Shown one piece after another: positions 15,478 to 24,891 of a stretch of 64,000 bases of DNA. The stretch lies in NCBI GenBank assembly GCA_029838195.1, contig JALGVJ010000016.1, positions 1 through 64,000 on the forward strand, in the 5' to 3' direction. The notes under the pieces were generated by a model, which had not been told where the DNA came from, ran no database searches, and worked only from the letters and a program-made list of their open reading frames with translations. Position 1 is the stretch's first letter; each line of letters opens with the position of its first letter. A program made the translations under genes and the position numbers. This DNA comes from Promethearchaeota archaeon. GTDB lineage: Archaea; Asgardarchaeota; Lokiarchaeia; Sigyniarchaeales; SOKP01.

Positions 15478-17145
15478 CTATTTCTTCTTAAATTTATTCA
15501 CGACTCTAACCACGCGCTCGTGAGTGGCTTCATTTCCAAAATTATCCATGACCTTCACTCGAACCTTATAACTTCCCGCTTTTCTGTAAGCATGAATCAT
15601 CAAGAGATTATCTGAAATGGTGCCATCTCCTAGATCCCATTCATAAGAAACTAAAATGCTTTCGGGATTAGAAATTACGGATGGGACAAAGAAGCCAAAA
15701 TCTCCAACCGTTAAAATCTCAGGAACTATATGAAAATTAATAAAGGGTTTTTCCACATTTTCCTTTCGCTTGATAAATTTTTCCATTTCGATGGGTTTCT
15801 GATCCACTTTTTTGATATCTTCGGCCGGAGTTGCATGTATTTTATTGATAATCTCAACATGCGCCTTGGCAGAACGTTCTAGCTGTTCCGGGCGAATTAT
15901 TTCTAATGTATCTAATTCCGTATGGTATAAGGGCGATTTCCCGATGATCAATAGCGAGGGGACTCCTTTCACGGCAAAAGGAGCATAATCTCCTACTTTT
16001 AGTGCCAGTGCAGATAGATACGCTGCTGGTAATAATTTATATTTTAACACGGCATCCGCTGCAAATGAATATAGAAGAGCATTATCCGTAAAAATCCCCC
16101 GTCTCTCATCTAAATTGGTAGGAACTAATCCTCCATCTGCTTGATTGTAATATCCATTGCTTCCAAAGCCATCCAATTCAATAAATGTGGCAATTTTAGA
16201 TACGATGTCCGGATGCGTTTCTGCGAATGATCTAGATCCGATAGAATCGCATTCATGGCCCGTCCATCCTGCAAAAATCATAGTTTTTTCTCGCTTTTCT
16301 AATGGTAATCGTGCATAATATTTCGCAAGAACGATTAATCCTGCATTAGCGGCAGCATTGTCCATGGCTCCGGTAAAAGTGCAATCCACATGAGTTCCCA
16401 AAAAGATGATATCTTCCGTTTTGCCGGGTAGAGTCCCAATTATGGTGTTGCTCAATGCGGGTTCCGTTTTTGATACAAGAGTAAATCTCACCTTTAATTT
16501 CTTATGATATCGGGTACAAAGATGCTTTAGATATTGGCCATCATAATTATTTACGCATAATACCGGTAAGGAAAGAGAAGGAACGGTATCAAGAGACGGT
16601 AAATCATACATGCTAATATAATTCGTATAAGAAATGGTATCTAAGGGAGAACCATTAATACAAATAACAGCAAGTGCCCCTCTCTTTTGAGCTGTTTGAA
16701 TGGTGTTAAATAATTTCATGCTATGTGTCGGATAAAAATTCAAGAGCAATTTTCCTTCTATTAACGCAATCTTTCCTTTCACGTCATTTTCTCTAAAATC
16801 ACTTTTGGTTCCATATCCTGCCCAAACTACCTCTTCTTCTATTCCTTCTAAAGGTGTAGAGGGACTCCACCAAGACGGAAATGTTTTAATCACGTGATCT
16901 TCTGAAACTGCTGGTGTTTCATCTGCTAAAACCATTAATTCATGATTTTCCGCATGCCAGCGTGTAAAGTTTACTTGCTCTTTCTTAACATCTTCAAGGC
17001 CAACTTCTTTGAGCTTATCATAAATGTAGTTTTCCGCTTCCCGTGCAGGAGCCGTCCCCGCACGCCGATATCCAAAATTGCATAAATCTTTAGCAATTTG
17101 ATATAACTCGTCTCCTTTAATATCAATATTAGTTGAATTTTCCAT
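15478..17145 (-). CDS. M28-family zinc aminopeptidase with C-terminal PKD-like domain
   Basis: 555 residues from the ATG at 17145, chosen because GGAGGT lies 6 nt before it; an upstream start adds only seven residues. Residues about 70-240 include a PA-like insert. The M28 core has GTHVDCTFTGAMDNAAANA (first His and bridging Asp), the catalytic Glu in AGWTGHECDSIGS, ELDGFG, and a final zinc His near LYHTELDT. Residues about 470-550 form a PKD-like beta-sandwich (EWDLGDGTISDN). No signal peptide or membrane anchor is seen, which is odd for a PKD domain, usually extracellular. The neighbouring paralogue at 17185-18576 is 40 bp upstream, so they are co-transcribed. Substrate is presumably peptides. 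Confidence 0.9.
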   Translation of the reverse strand: MENSTNIDIKGDELYQIAKDLCNFGYRRAGTAPAREAENYIYDKLKEVGLEDVKKEQVNFTRWHAENHELMVLADETPAVSEDHVIKTFPSWWSPSTPLEGIEEEVVWAGYGTKSDFRENDVKGKIALIEGKLLLNFYPTHSMKLFNTIQTAQKRGALAVICINGSPLDTISYTNYISMYDLPSLDTVPSLSLPVLCVNNYDGQYLKHLCTRYHKKLKVRFTLVSKTEPALSNTIIGTLPGKTEDIIFLGTHVDCTFTGAMDNAAANAGLIVLAKYYARLPLEKREKTMIFAGWTGHECDSIGSRSFAETHPDIVSKIATFIELDGFGSNGYYNQADGGLVPTNLDERRGIFTDNALLYSFAADAVLKYKLLPAAYLSALALKVGDYAPFAVKGVPSLLIIGKSPLYHTELDTLEIIRPEQLERSAKAHVEIINKIHATPAEDIKKVDQKPIEMEKFIKRKENVEKPFINFHIVPEILTVGDFGFFVPSVISNPESILVSYEWDLGDGTISDNLLMIHAYRKAGSYKVRVKVMDNFGNEATHERVVRVVNKFKKK

Positions 17146-17184
17146 TATGCTACCTCCATTAAACATTAATTTTTCAAGCTATTT

Positions 17185-18576
17185 TTACTTCAAATCCTCT
17201 CGAGTTAATTTATCAATTGACCGAATAATATCTATATACGCATTCACCACGGGCTCAAATATTTTTACTGCTAGTTTATCCATCGTATCAATAGGATTGT
17301 AAATATAAAATGGAGCGGAAGCTAAACTAATGACAGTTACATTTTCTCGCTCAAAAGGCCCTCCCTCCGTTGGAACCCCTCCCAAAGGATTATCCGTGGG
17401 TAAAATTAATGAGCGTTTTAAATCATGATTTATTACCGCATTTTTTACAATCGACACGAGAGGATCAAAATCAGAAACGAAAATGGCACGAGGTTCCGTC
17501 AGACCTGTTAAAACCAATTCACCATTTTGCTCCAAGCATTCTTTAGCAATGTGTTCAATGTGAATGGAAGTGAAAATCTTTGGAATCCAATCGTTTTTAT
17601 GAATCTCAAGGAATTTCTTGCCCCCAATCTCTTCGTAAAAATGTCCCGCCGTGAATAAAAATAAAAGTGTTTTGTTAAATGTCTTAGGAGGAAATTGAGC
17701 AAAATATTTCGCTAAAGCTAAGACCATGCCCGATCCCGAAGCGTCTTGGACGGCATTATTAAATGGAGCATCATGATGAGAAGACACTAAGATGATGTCA
17801 TCCGTTTTACCGGGAATAATTCCCATTATATTAGAAGTAGTACCCTTCGATTTCTTCCCCTTTTGAATTAGCGTGCCTTTAATGGGGGTATCTTTATTTT
17901 CTCTCAATAATTTTTTCAGTTTTTTACCCTCTTCACGACCCAGATATAATCCCGGAATAGGTCGAGGATCGCTAGCAGTATCATCTGCCGGATAAAAATA
18001 TTCTTTCAATCCCCCCGGATGATCCTTGAGGATTCCTATAACACCTATTGCCCCGTTTTCAAACGCCCGGTAAAATGCATCCCAATTCAAGAACCGAAAA
18101 GTAGCCGCATGAGAATACGTGTCAGGAAGTGTATTATCCGGGTCATGAACGTGATAAGCTATCTTTTTTAGCGGCCCGACTGATAGGGGAGGATTCCGGA
18201 AATCTATAACAGCGATCTTCCCTTTCACGTCATGTTTTTGAAAATCCACCTCTCGTCCTGTTTGAACCGCTACCAATTCTCCTGTAATCCCTTCTGGGCC
18301 CGTGAATTCCGTATATACAAAAAAATAACAAGGAATTTCCTCTTTTTTTCCATCCACTTCTATGAAAAATTTCCAATCCTCCGGCTCCCAGAGCGGTATT
18401 TCGATATCTTCCCTTCTAACATCTGAAATTCCAAATTCTCTTAATAACCTCTCAAAATAGTTTTCCACCTTCTTATCCGCTTCCGAACCAGGTCTCCTAT
18501 ACCCCATATCACATACATTTTGTATCCAAGACAAAATCTCTTCTTTCTTTGGTACGATAATATTTTTTTCGTTCAT
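17185..18576 (-). CDS. M28-family peptidase paralogue
   Basis: About 463 residues. The M28 core is SSHHDAPFNNAVQDASGSG (zinc His and bridging Asp), FTAGHFYEEIGG (Glu pair), then HIEHIAKE. A PA-like region lies in the first half (VKGKIAVIDFRNPP, similar to the neighbour's VKGKIALIEG). N-terminal WIQNVCDMGYRRPGSEADK parallels CNFGYRRAGTAPAREAE of the downstream gene, so the two are diverged tandem duplicates. The PKD domain is absent here. The start is the ATG at 18576; a TTG four codons upstream is possible. No signal peptide. Runs into the peptidase downstream as an operon. Confidence 0.87.
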   Translation of the reverse strand: MNEKNIIVPKKEEILSWIQNVCDMGYRRPGSEADKKVENYFERLLREFGISDVRREDIEIPLWEPEDWKFFIEVDGKKEEIPCYFFVYTEFTGPEGITGELVAVQTGREVDFQKHDVKGKIAVIDFRNPPLSVGPLKKIAYHVHDPDNTLPDTYSHAATFRFLNWDAFYRAFENGAIGVIGILKDHPGGLKEYFYPADDTASDPRPIPGLYLGREEGKKLKKLLRENKDTPIKGTLIQKGKKSKGTTSNIMGIIPGKTDDIILVSSHHDAPFNNAVQDASGSGMVLALAKYFAQFPPKTFNKTLLFLFTAGHFYEEIGGKKFLEIHKNDWIPKIFTSIHIEHIAKECLEQNGELVLTGLTEPRAIFVSDFDPLVSIVKNAVINHDLKRSLILPTDNPLGGVPTEGGPFERENVTVISLASAPFYIYNPIDTMDKLAVKIFEPVVNAYIDIIRSIDKLTREDLK

Positions 18577-18685
18577 GATTTTTTTCAAATCTTTTTTAAA
18601 TTAATAATTTTATTTACCATCCTAATAAATAAAAATACGTGTATCTATAAATTATAAAAAAAAAAAATTGTTATGATTTGGGACA

Positions 18686-20092
18686 TTACACCTTTAATTC
18701 CATGATCTTCTCTCTAATCATCTTCGCTTTCTCAGGTGTAATATCATAGAATATTAAAAAGATAATAAAGCCCACCGCCATCGTAATTGCCGGAATGATT
18801 CCAAATAAAAGCAAGATTCCTGTCTGTGCCAAGGGCGGCTGAGTATCTGCACCCTCTACAAATCCCGTGAGATCGTGGACTAATGAAAAATAAAAGGCTT
18901 GAGTTACCTTTGCTAGATTCCCAAAGAAACGTCTGAGTCCGGAATATAGCCCTTCTCTTCGCATACCCGTATTGGCGATGGACTCATCGATGACATCACT
19001 GTATACGACATAGTAGAAAGTCCAAAATCCTCCGAGTGCCATACCCCATATAAAAACGAGAACCATCAAGTTAGTCAAGGTATTGATGAAAGTAAAGAAT
19101 ATGGTGATAACGATTAAAGCGATGGCCGAATAAATCATGGTTTTCCGATTATCTCCCGATTTTTTATTATATAAAACCCATATTGGAATTCCACACATGA
19201 CGCCAACAAGTAGTAAGATCATTACATAAAGGACATCTCCTGTATCTCCATATATAATAAACCGAATCCAATAAAGAAACGACGCCTGAACCATGTTTGT
19301 TAAATTAAGATATAACAAGTAAAAGATTAAAAATGCAAAAAGCGATTTGTGTTTAAAAACAAATTTTAATGTTTCTTTAAGTGATTCTTTTTCTTTTTTG
19401 CCATAATTTTCAATGAAAAGTTCTACCATTTCTTTATCGTCTTTTGAACCAGGAAGCATTAAGAAAAAGCAGAAAAAATTAATTATAACGCATAGTAATG
19501 CCATTAAAGTATAAGTGCCTCTGTCGCCGAAGATAACAATGGAAGGGGGCAATAGATTAGCGAAAACAACTCCAACTATTCCAATATAAATGGAAAAAGC
19601 AGATACTTTACGGCGTTCTTCATTTGTCCTGAACTTGTCAGGATATAACGAAAAATAATTATTTGTGAAGAATGTTTCACATGTATCAAAGAGACATAAG
19701 GTAAATACGAGCCATCCAAAAATAATTCCCGGGTTTTCTTGGCCGCTCACGTTTGGAGGATTAAAAATGAGCAGAAATGATATTAACATGGGAATAAATC
19801 CGAAAATAATCCATGGAAAGCGTCGTCCCCATTTTCTCGTGAATCGGAAAGGCCTATCACTGATATATCCAAGCAAAGGGTCATTTATAGCATCCCATAG
19901 GCCATATATTATCAATCCTAACCCCGTTAGCCAAGAAGACAATCCTAATTCGACTTCATAAAAGTAATACAAAATAAATATGAGTACACCTTGAATGAAC
20001 TCATTAATATAAAATCCCGTGCTATATGAGAGCATGGACAAGGTGGAATGGTGGACTTCTCCAATTACAGTGTTCTTGTTCCTATTACTCAA
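18686..20092 (-). CDS. GPH-type MFS cation symporter
   Basis: 468 residues with about 12 hydrophobic segments. The glycoside-pentoside-hexuronide family signatures are clear: WDAINDPLLGYISDR after TM2 and FTRKWGRRFPWIIFG. The family co-transports sugars or sugar-like solutes with Na+ or H+; substrate is unknown. A paralogue (37550-38950) has WNAINDPLLGTISDK and TRWGRRLPYIIVG. The start is TTG at 20092, following GGGGAT seven bases upstream. It lies directly upstream of the two peptidase genes on the same strand, 97 bp away, so uptake of peptide or glycan breakdown products is a possible joint role. Confidence 0.9.
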   Translation of the reverse strand: MSNRNKNTVIGEVHHSTLSMLSYSTGFYINEFIQGVLIFILYYFYEVELGLSSWLTGLGLIIYGLWDAINDPLLGYISDRPFRFTRKWGRRFPWIIFGFIPMLISFLLIFNPPNVSGQENPGIIFGWLVFTLCLFDTCETFFTNNYFSLYPDKFRTNEERRKVSAFSIYIGIVGVVFANLLPPSIVIFGDRGTYTLMALLCVIINFFCFFLMLPGSKDDKEMVELFIENYGKKEKESLKETLKFVFKHKSLFAFLIFYLLYLNLTNMVQASFLYWIRFIIYGDTGDVLYVMILLLVGVMCGIPIWVLYNKKSGDNRKTMIYSAIALIVITIFFTFINTLTNLMVLVFIWGMALGGFWTFYYVVYSDVIDESIANTGMRREGLYSGLRRFFGNLAKVTQAFYFSLVHDLTGFVEGADTQPPLAQTGILLLFGIIPAITMAVGFIIFLIFYDITPEKAKMIREKIMELKV

Positions 20093-20415
20093 GTTTTATC
20101 CCCTATTTTTCCTTTTTTCGTTAGGAAATTTTATATGTAAGTAACATTATGATTAAGTATTATAAATAGGTTTTCTTCGAGGGGATAAATTTTGAATGAA
20201 AAATGTTCAATGAATTTTTCATAAAGTCATTAACATTATTGTAAATAATTTCGTAGTAATTTTGTGAAATAGAATTTTAACCATAGAATTTTATCTCATA
20301 TAAAAAGTAGATATGGAAATATTGGGGAATGGGAATCGAGATTTAAAAATCGAGGAAATTAAAATTATTTCTAAAAACTCCCAAATAAAACAAAAAAAAT
20401 GCTAATTAGAAGACC
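20093..20415. other. AT-rich intergenic region
   Basis: About 320 bp between the end of the triple-PAS kinase and the start of the transporter, both on minus. It should hold the transporter promoter. No coding frame, RNA or repeat recognised. Confidence 0.45.
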
Positions 20416-22332
20416 TCACCCTTTAGGAAGAGTTATGATTATCTTGGTGCCCTTAGAATGATCTCCTGGAATCTTATCTTTAATCGTGATGGTTCCATTA
20501 TAGAGGTCGATAATTTTTTTGACTAGTGTCAACCCAATTCCCATGCCTTTTTTGAACTCTCGTAGTTCATGAGACTCGTGGAAGATTTCATGTTTTTGTT
20601 CATCGGGAATGCCGATTCCGTTATCTATGAATTCAATTTGGATCCAAGGCTTCCCATCTTTATTAACTTGGGATATTTTAATTAATATTTCGATAATGGG
20701 ATTGATACAATATTTTATGGAATTAATGAGGAGATTCTCAAACACGTGCGAGATTAATTCATTTGCTTGCACGATGAATTTTTTTTTTCGAGCTTCGATA
20801 TTGATTATTAATGGTTTATCTTGAAAACTTTTTTTAATATAATCAACACTCGTAAGTAAAAAGTGATACAGATCTAAGGGTTGGAGAATAGGAGAGCCTT
20901 CTTCCAATTTAGAAAGGACTTGAATGTTAGAAATCAATTGTTTAGCTCTTGTCACTTGTTCTTTGATTCGAAGATAATTACTATTTAATTTTTCAGGATG
21001 CGGGGTATCTTTTAATAACTCTAAATTTAATTCCGTGAATCCTCCAATAACCCCGATGATGTTGGCGAAATCATGAGCAAGCAAATTCTTATAAAAGGTA
21101 ATTTGTTGGTAAGCTTCCCGATATTTTTTTTCGGATTCTTTTAATTTCAGTTCGATCTCTTTTAATTCTGTAACATCACGACAAATGCTTCCTAGTAGAT
21201 ATCCTTTTTCTGTTTTAATGGGAAATATGACTTGTTGAATGTATTTTTTATTTCCATGGGCGTCTACTGTTTCATAATCAAGTAATTTTTTAATCCAAGA
21301 TCCTTTTCCCGTCTTTAAGGCTTTTTTTACAAACGATTTGAATTCTTTTTTACTGTTTAGAGTTCTATATCTCAAGGGAGTTATCATGAAAAAAGATTCC
21401 CATGCTGGTTTACCCAATACTTCTGAGGACTTGTATCCAAAAATCTGTTCTTGCGCTCTATTCCATTTAATAATTTTACCTTGTTCATTTATAATTACAA
21501 TCCCATATACCGACTCGTCAATAAATTGGCGAAGCAGTGCTTCATTTCTCTGAATTGTAGAAAGTTCTTTTTTGCGTTCTGTAATATCACGAGAAACAAT
21601 GAGGCCTTTATATTTTCCGTCTAGATCTTTAAATCGTTTTCCCTTGATTTCTAACCACACGTAGTGGCCCTCACGATGTTTGAATCTTAGTTCAACAATA
21701 TCTTCTCCTTCTTTAATTCCTTTTTTAAAAGCATTAATGGCTTTTTGTTTATCCTCGGGATGTATGAATTGAAGAGTATTTTTATGAAATATTTCTTTTA
21801 GAGAATATCCCAAATTTTTTTTAAGAATCGGTTCATTTGTATATTCTAATTCATAGTTTTCATTAATAATGGCAATCAAATCATTCGCATTTTCCATAAT
21901 GAGGCGATATCTATTTTCAGATTCTCGTAACTTTTGTTCAATTTCTTTCTGACGAGTTATCTCACATCCTAAAATTATAATTTTTTTTTCTTGTCCGCTC
22001 TCATGAAACATTGATACTAATAATTCAAACCAATAATAGGCACCATTTTTATGGCGGATTCGCACTTGAAAGATGTTCTTTTCCTTTATAAAGTCTTCCT
22101 TTACAATATGCTTGAACTCTTCGGTTATATCATCGGGATGTATAAATTTTAACAAGCTTTTCCCTACAATTTCTTTTCCCTCAAAACCAAGCATTCTCTT
22201 GTATGCGGGAGTATTGATATATTCAAAAATAAACTCATCATTAATGATTCCAAATAGTACGTTTATATTTTTTGTTATTAAGCGATAAATTTCCTCAATA
22301 TTATGGATGATGGGTTTTTTCTTTTTTGCCAT
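20416..22332 (-). CDS. Triple-PAS sensor histidine kinase (LAHDxxN type)
   Basis: 638 residues, soluble. PAS1 about 10-130 (GFEGKEIVGKSLLKFIHPDD), PAS2 about 138-255 (GYSLKEIFHKNTLQFIHPED, ending DITERKK), PAS3 about 262-395 (ending DVTELKE). The first two carry the FIHPDD/FIHPED loop typical of PAS_3 folds. The core has H420 in LLAHDFANI, N537 in LLINSIKY, G1 DNGIGIP near 570-576, and GMGIGLTLV. The tail IKDKIPGDHSKGTK links it to the kinases at 3678-4808 and 8333-9451. No response regulator lies beside it, so it may signal to one of the single-domain regulators at 3.3 or 8.0 kb. Confidence 0.92.
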   Translation of the reverse strand: MAKKKKPIIHNIEEIYRLITKNINVLFGIINDEFIFEYINTPAYKRMLGFEGKEIVGKSLLKFIHPDDITEEFKHIVKEDFIKEKNIFQVRIRHKNGAYYWFELLVSMFHESGQEKKIIILGCEITRQKEIEQKLRESENRYRLIMENANDLIAIINENYELEYTNEPILKKNLGYSLKEIFHKNTLQFIHPEDKQKAINAFKKGIKEGEDIVELRFKHREGHYVWLEIKGKRFKDLDGKYKGLIVSRDITERKKELSTIQRNEALLRQFIDESVYGIVIINEQGKIIKWNRAQEQIFGYKSSEVLGKPAWESFFMITPLRYRTLNSKKEFKSFVKKALKTGKGSWIKKLLDYETVDAHGNKKYIQQVIFPIKTEKGYLLGSICRDVTELKEIELKLKESEKKYREAYQQITFYKNLLAHDFANIIGVIGGFTELNLELLKDTPHPEKLNSNYLRIKEQVTRAKQLISNIQVLSKLEEGSPILQPLDLYHFLLTSVDYIKKSFQDKPLIINIEARKKKFIVQANELISHVFENLLINSIKYCINPIIEILIKISQVNKDGKPWIQIEFIDNGIGIPDEQKHEIFHESHELREFKKGMGIGLTLVKKIIDLYNGTITIKDKIPGDHSKGTKIIITLPKG

Positions 22333-22713
22333 TTTTTTTCTTCTTAGTTCTTTTTTCGCAACGCTCTTGCTTTCTTATTACATGAATACTTGTTTTTTTA
22401 AACTAATAGAAATCCCCTAAAATTTTAATAAAACAAATGTTCATTCTCATGGATATGTCTGTATTTATTTTTTAAGAATTCTTGAACTCATAATGAACAT
22501 TCTTTATTAAATATTTTATTAATTTACGATTAATAAAAAGATTCGCATATGAGGCTTGAAAAAAATAGAAACCCCCTTTAATTTTAAGGAAAAATAATAT
22601 TTTACTTTAAAATTGAATAAAATTTTTAATGTTCAATAAAAACACTCCCACCTCGAAAATCTTTTCTTCTACACGATAGAAATAATAACACCACATTCTC
22701 ATGCTCTCTTATA
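22333..22713. other. AT-rich intergenic region
   Basis: About 380 bp without a supportable gene between the RAM-domain gene and the triple-PAS kinase. Long A/T runs only; presumably the kinase promoter. Confidence 0.45.
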
Positions 22714-22956
22714 TCATTTTTCAAACGACTTCATGACGACATGAGTATTGGTATTAATTATTCCTTCAATGGGATCGATATTATTTTCAAAAACATCATA
22801 GAGGATTTCAGGAGATTCTACATCAATTTCTGCTAAAATATCATAATCTCCTGTTAGAGAAAGTACTTTTTTAATTTGAGGAATTTTTTTTAACTGGTTT
22901 ATCACGTGTTTCATGGCTTTATGTTCAATTTTACAAAAAATCAAGGCTCTTATCAT
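22714..22956 (-). CDS. Stand-alone RAM (Lrp/AsnC ligand-binding) domain protein
   Basis: 80 residues forming only the RAM/ACT-like effector domain of Lrp/AsnC regulators. IRALIFCKIEHKAMKHVINQLKKIP, VLSLTGDYDILAEIDVE (the GDYD/GxYD turn) and IIDP-like EGIINTNTHVVM match strand-helix-strand order. No HTH is present. Such proteins can bind amino acids and co-assemble with full Lrp proteins. It lies 40 bp downstream of a DMT transporter that carries its own C-terminal RAM-like domain, so the two are probably co-transcribed and may interact. Confidence 0.88.
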   Translation of the reverse strand: MIRALIFCKIEHKAMKHVINQLKKIPQIKKVLSLTGDYDILAEIDVESPEILYDVFENNIDPIEGIINTNTHVVMKSFEK

Positions 22957-22996
22957 GTTTTACTTGACCCCTATTAAATTGGTGTTCTTTACATCC

Positions 22997-24328
22997 TTAT
23001 ATGGTTTCTAATTTATTAATTTGAGTCATAAATAAGATTTCAACATCATCCATTTCTAATTTTGTTTTTAATTCTGTATTGATTAAATAATACAATTCTT
23101 TAATGGAATTTGTTTTCACGGTAAGTAATAAATCGTGTGTACCAATGAGAGACTCCACGCGCGTGATTCCATTTAGTTTTAACAGTTTTAACGGCAATCC
23201 TTTAAATAAATGAAATTTATATTTTAATAAAATTAACGCATTCACCTTGTTTCTCGATTCATGAGCATATCTTAATAAAATTGAAATGCTCAATAGAAAT
23301 AACACGATAATTAAGAAATCTAAAGGGAAAAATTCTCCAATGAGGAGTACGCCGAAAAGAATTCCACCAATGGGCTCGATTAACATGACAATGCTTTCCC
23401 ATTGAGAAAAGGTGAGGTAATATGGATTCCAATTCACGCTTGCGATGAAAAACAGCAAATAAGGAATCACGGTGGAAAAAATAATTAAAAAAAGAATTTC
23501 CCATTTAATTAGAATTGAGGGTAAAATAGTAAGTTCAAACAAAAATTGCATTAATTCTTTTGTTAAAATCATGGAAAAAGGAAAAAAATAAACAACAAGT
23601 AAAAAGGGAATCATGAATAAAATACCCGTTAAAAACACGAGAGAAATTTTAAATAACAATTTTACCATTTTAAAATTTTTATTTCGATTTGAAAATTCAA
23701 TCTCTTCCTTGGAAAAAGATTCTTTTCCCATAGAAATATTTAAAAAACTCATGCAAATAGCCATTGAGAACACGTAGAGAAAACCTAAAAAAGAAATAGA
23801 AACTGGTTGCTTATGTTGATAAAGTTGAAATTGAACATGACTAATAATGGATATACAAAAAATTAAAATAATTAAATATAATACCTTAAAAAAGTCTAAT
23901 TTTTCAGCTTCCACGCCATGCTCATAAAAAGCGACTAGAATGATTGAAATTTGATATCCAATCATCGTGAAGGCGATCGTGGTTTCTTTTAACGCAAGGA
24001 AATAGAAAATAACTTGAAGGATGATGCCGAAAAACCCTAAAATGCAATAATAATAAATGAATTTAACGTTAAAAAACCGTTTATTTCGGTGATTAATATA
24101 TTTGAAGAGATTTCTTAATAAAATTCGCATTTGGGGGTCGTTCATCTTCTTATTATTAAAAAAAATGAATAACAAGGCTAAAAAAAAGAAAAAAATGCCC
24201 GCAATTAAAAATCGAAGAAATAATATCGTGAAAATAGAGAGTTGGTCAAATAAATTAACCACTATAGCAGGAATGAGGCTCCACAATATACTTGCGAGAA
24301 TCAAATTAAAAATATATTTATTTTGCAT
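22997..24328 (-). CDS. EamA/DMT transporter fused to C-terminal RAM-like domain
   Basis: 443 residues. About ten hydrophobic segments make two EamA repeats over residues 1-350, with repeat-end features such as GIILQVIFYFLALKETTIAF and VMLIEPIGGILFGVLLIGEF. A long polar loop follows segment 2 and another lies mid-protein. After the last membrane segment (LLSISILLRYA), residues about 357-443 form a soluble domain, NALILLKYKFHLFKGLPLKL then VESLIGTHDLLLTVKTNS, with the fold pattern of Lrp RAM domains (cf. GDYDILAEIDV in the downstream gene). A ligand-sensing tail on a DMT exporter suggests feedback control by a small molecule, perhaps an amino acid. That is inference. Confidence 0.85.
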   Translation of the reverse strand: MQNKYIFNLILASILWSLIPAIVVNLFDQLSIFTILFLRFLIAGIFFFFLALLFIFFNNKKMNDPQMRILLRNLFKYINHRNKRFFNVKFIYYYCILGFFGIILQVIFYFLALKETTIAFTMIGYQISIILVAFYEHGVEAEKLDFFKVLYLIILIFCISIISHVQFQLYQHKQPVSISFLGFLYVFSMAICMSFLNISMGKESFSKEEIEFSNRNKNFKMVKLLFKISLVFLTGILFMIPFLLVVYFFPFSMILTKELMQFLFELTILPSILIKWEILFLIIFSTVIPYLLFFIASVNWNPYYLTFSQWESIVMLIEPIGGILFGVLLIGEFFPLDFLIIVLFLLSISILLRYAHESRNKVNALILLKYKFHLFKGLPLKLLKLNGITRVESLIGTHDLLLTVKTNSIKELYYLINTELKTKLEMDDVEILFMTQINKLETI

Positions 24329-24482
24329 TAAAACGTACCTTCTCTAAAACTCACCATGGTTTAATGAGGTTTTAAATATTAACATTTAAAAGAATTTATC
24401 TTTTACTAAAGTTCGACAAGTCCTATTAATATTTGCCTTCTCGCTTAAGGAGGGTCTAAAGCATGTGGATTCCCTCCATGGA

Positions 24483-24706
24483 TTAACGTGTATATAACTC
24501 GAGCCATCTTGCACGCCCTACATCTTCTTTTAAGGAGGTAATCCAGGCGCCAAAGATCCCCTCGTGAAATGTTCTTCAAAAAAATTTATGATAAGTGGGT
24601 TTTTTTCCACGACTAGCATGTGAAGATAAAAGGCTCTCCCTTTCTTATAAAAGCGTGCATGATGAGGGTGATATGTCAAGCTTTTTCCACGTGAGCCTTT
24701 CTCATA
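24483..24706 (-). pseudogene. Decayed coding remnant, unidentified
   Basis: This stretch is richer in GC than the surrounding spacer and translates convincingly in two adjacent minus frames. The first reads RFYKKGRAFYLHMLVVEKNP, then FFEEHFTRG, and runs into a stop. A shifted frame continues EGIFGAWITSLKEDVG and RARWLELYTR before TAA at 24483. The join near 24560 suggests a single frameshift, and the 5' end is lost behind a TGA at 24707. Protein-like composition across both frames indicates a recently disrupted gene. I cannot assign a family. It lies between the DMT transporter and the Uma2 gene; the rest of the 24329-24891 gap shows nothing else. Confidence 0.4.
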
Positions 24707-24891
24707 TCATTAGAAGGTACTTTAGAAGATAATAATGAATTTTCCTGAAAAAAAGTGCTAAAATTCGAACTTATAACGAAATGCGGGTGAAGAATGATAT
24801 TTAATTTTTTTTTCTCTTGAATAATTCACTACGTAAAACCTTAAAAAAAACCTTTGAAATGAAGTAATTCAAACCTATTATGAATTCGTTT

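Noticed and set aside
24532-24551. AAGGAGGTAATCCAGGCGCC resembles the reverse complement of the 16S rRNA 3' end (17 of 20 positions).
   Set aside because: The flanking sequence does not continue as 16S rRNA, and the region is better explained as a decayed protein-coding gene in shifted frames.
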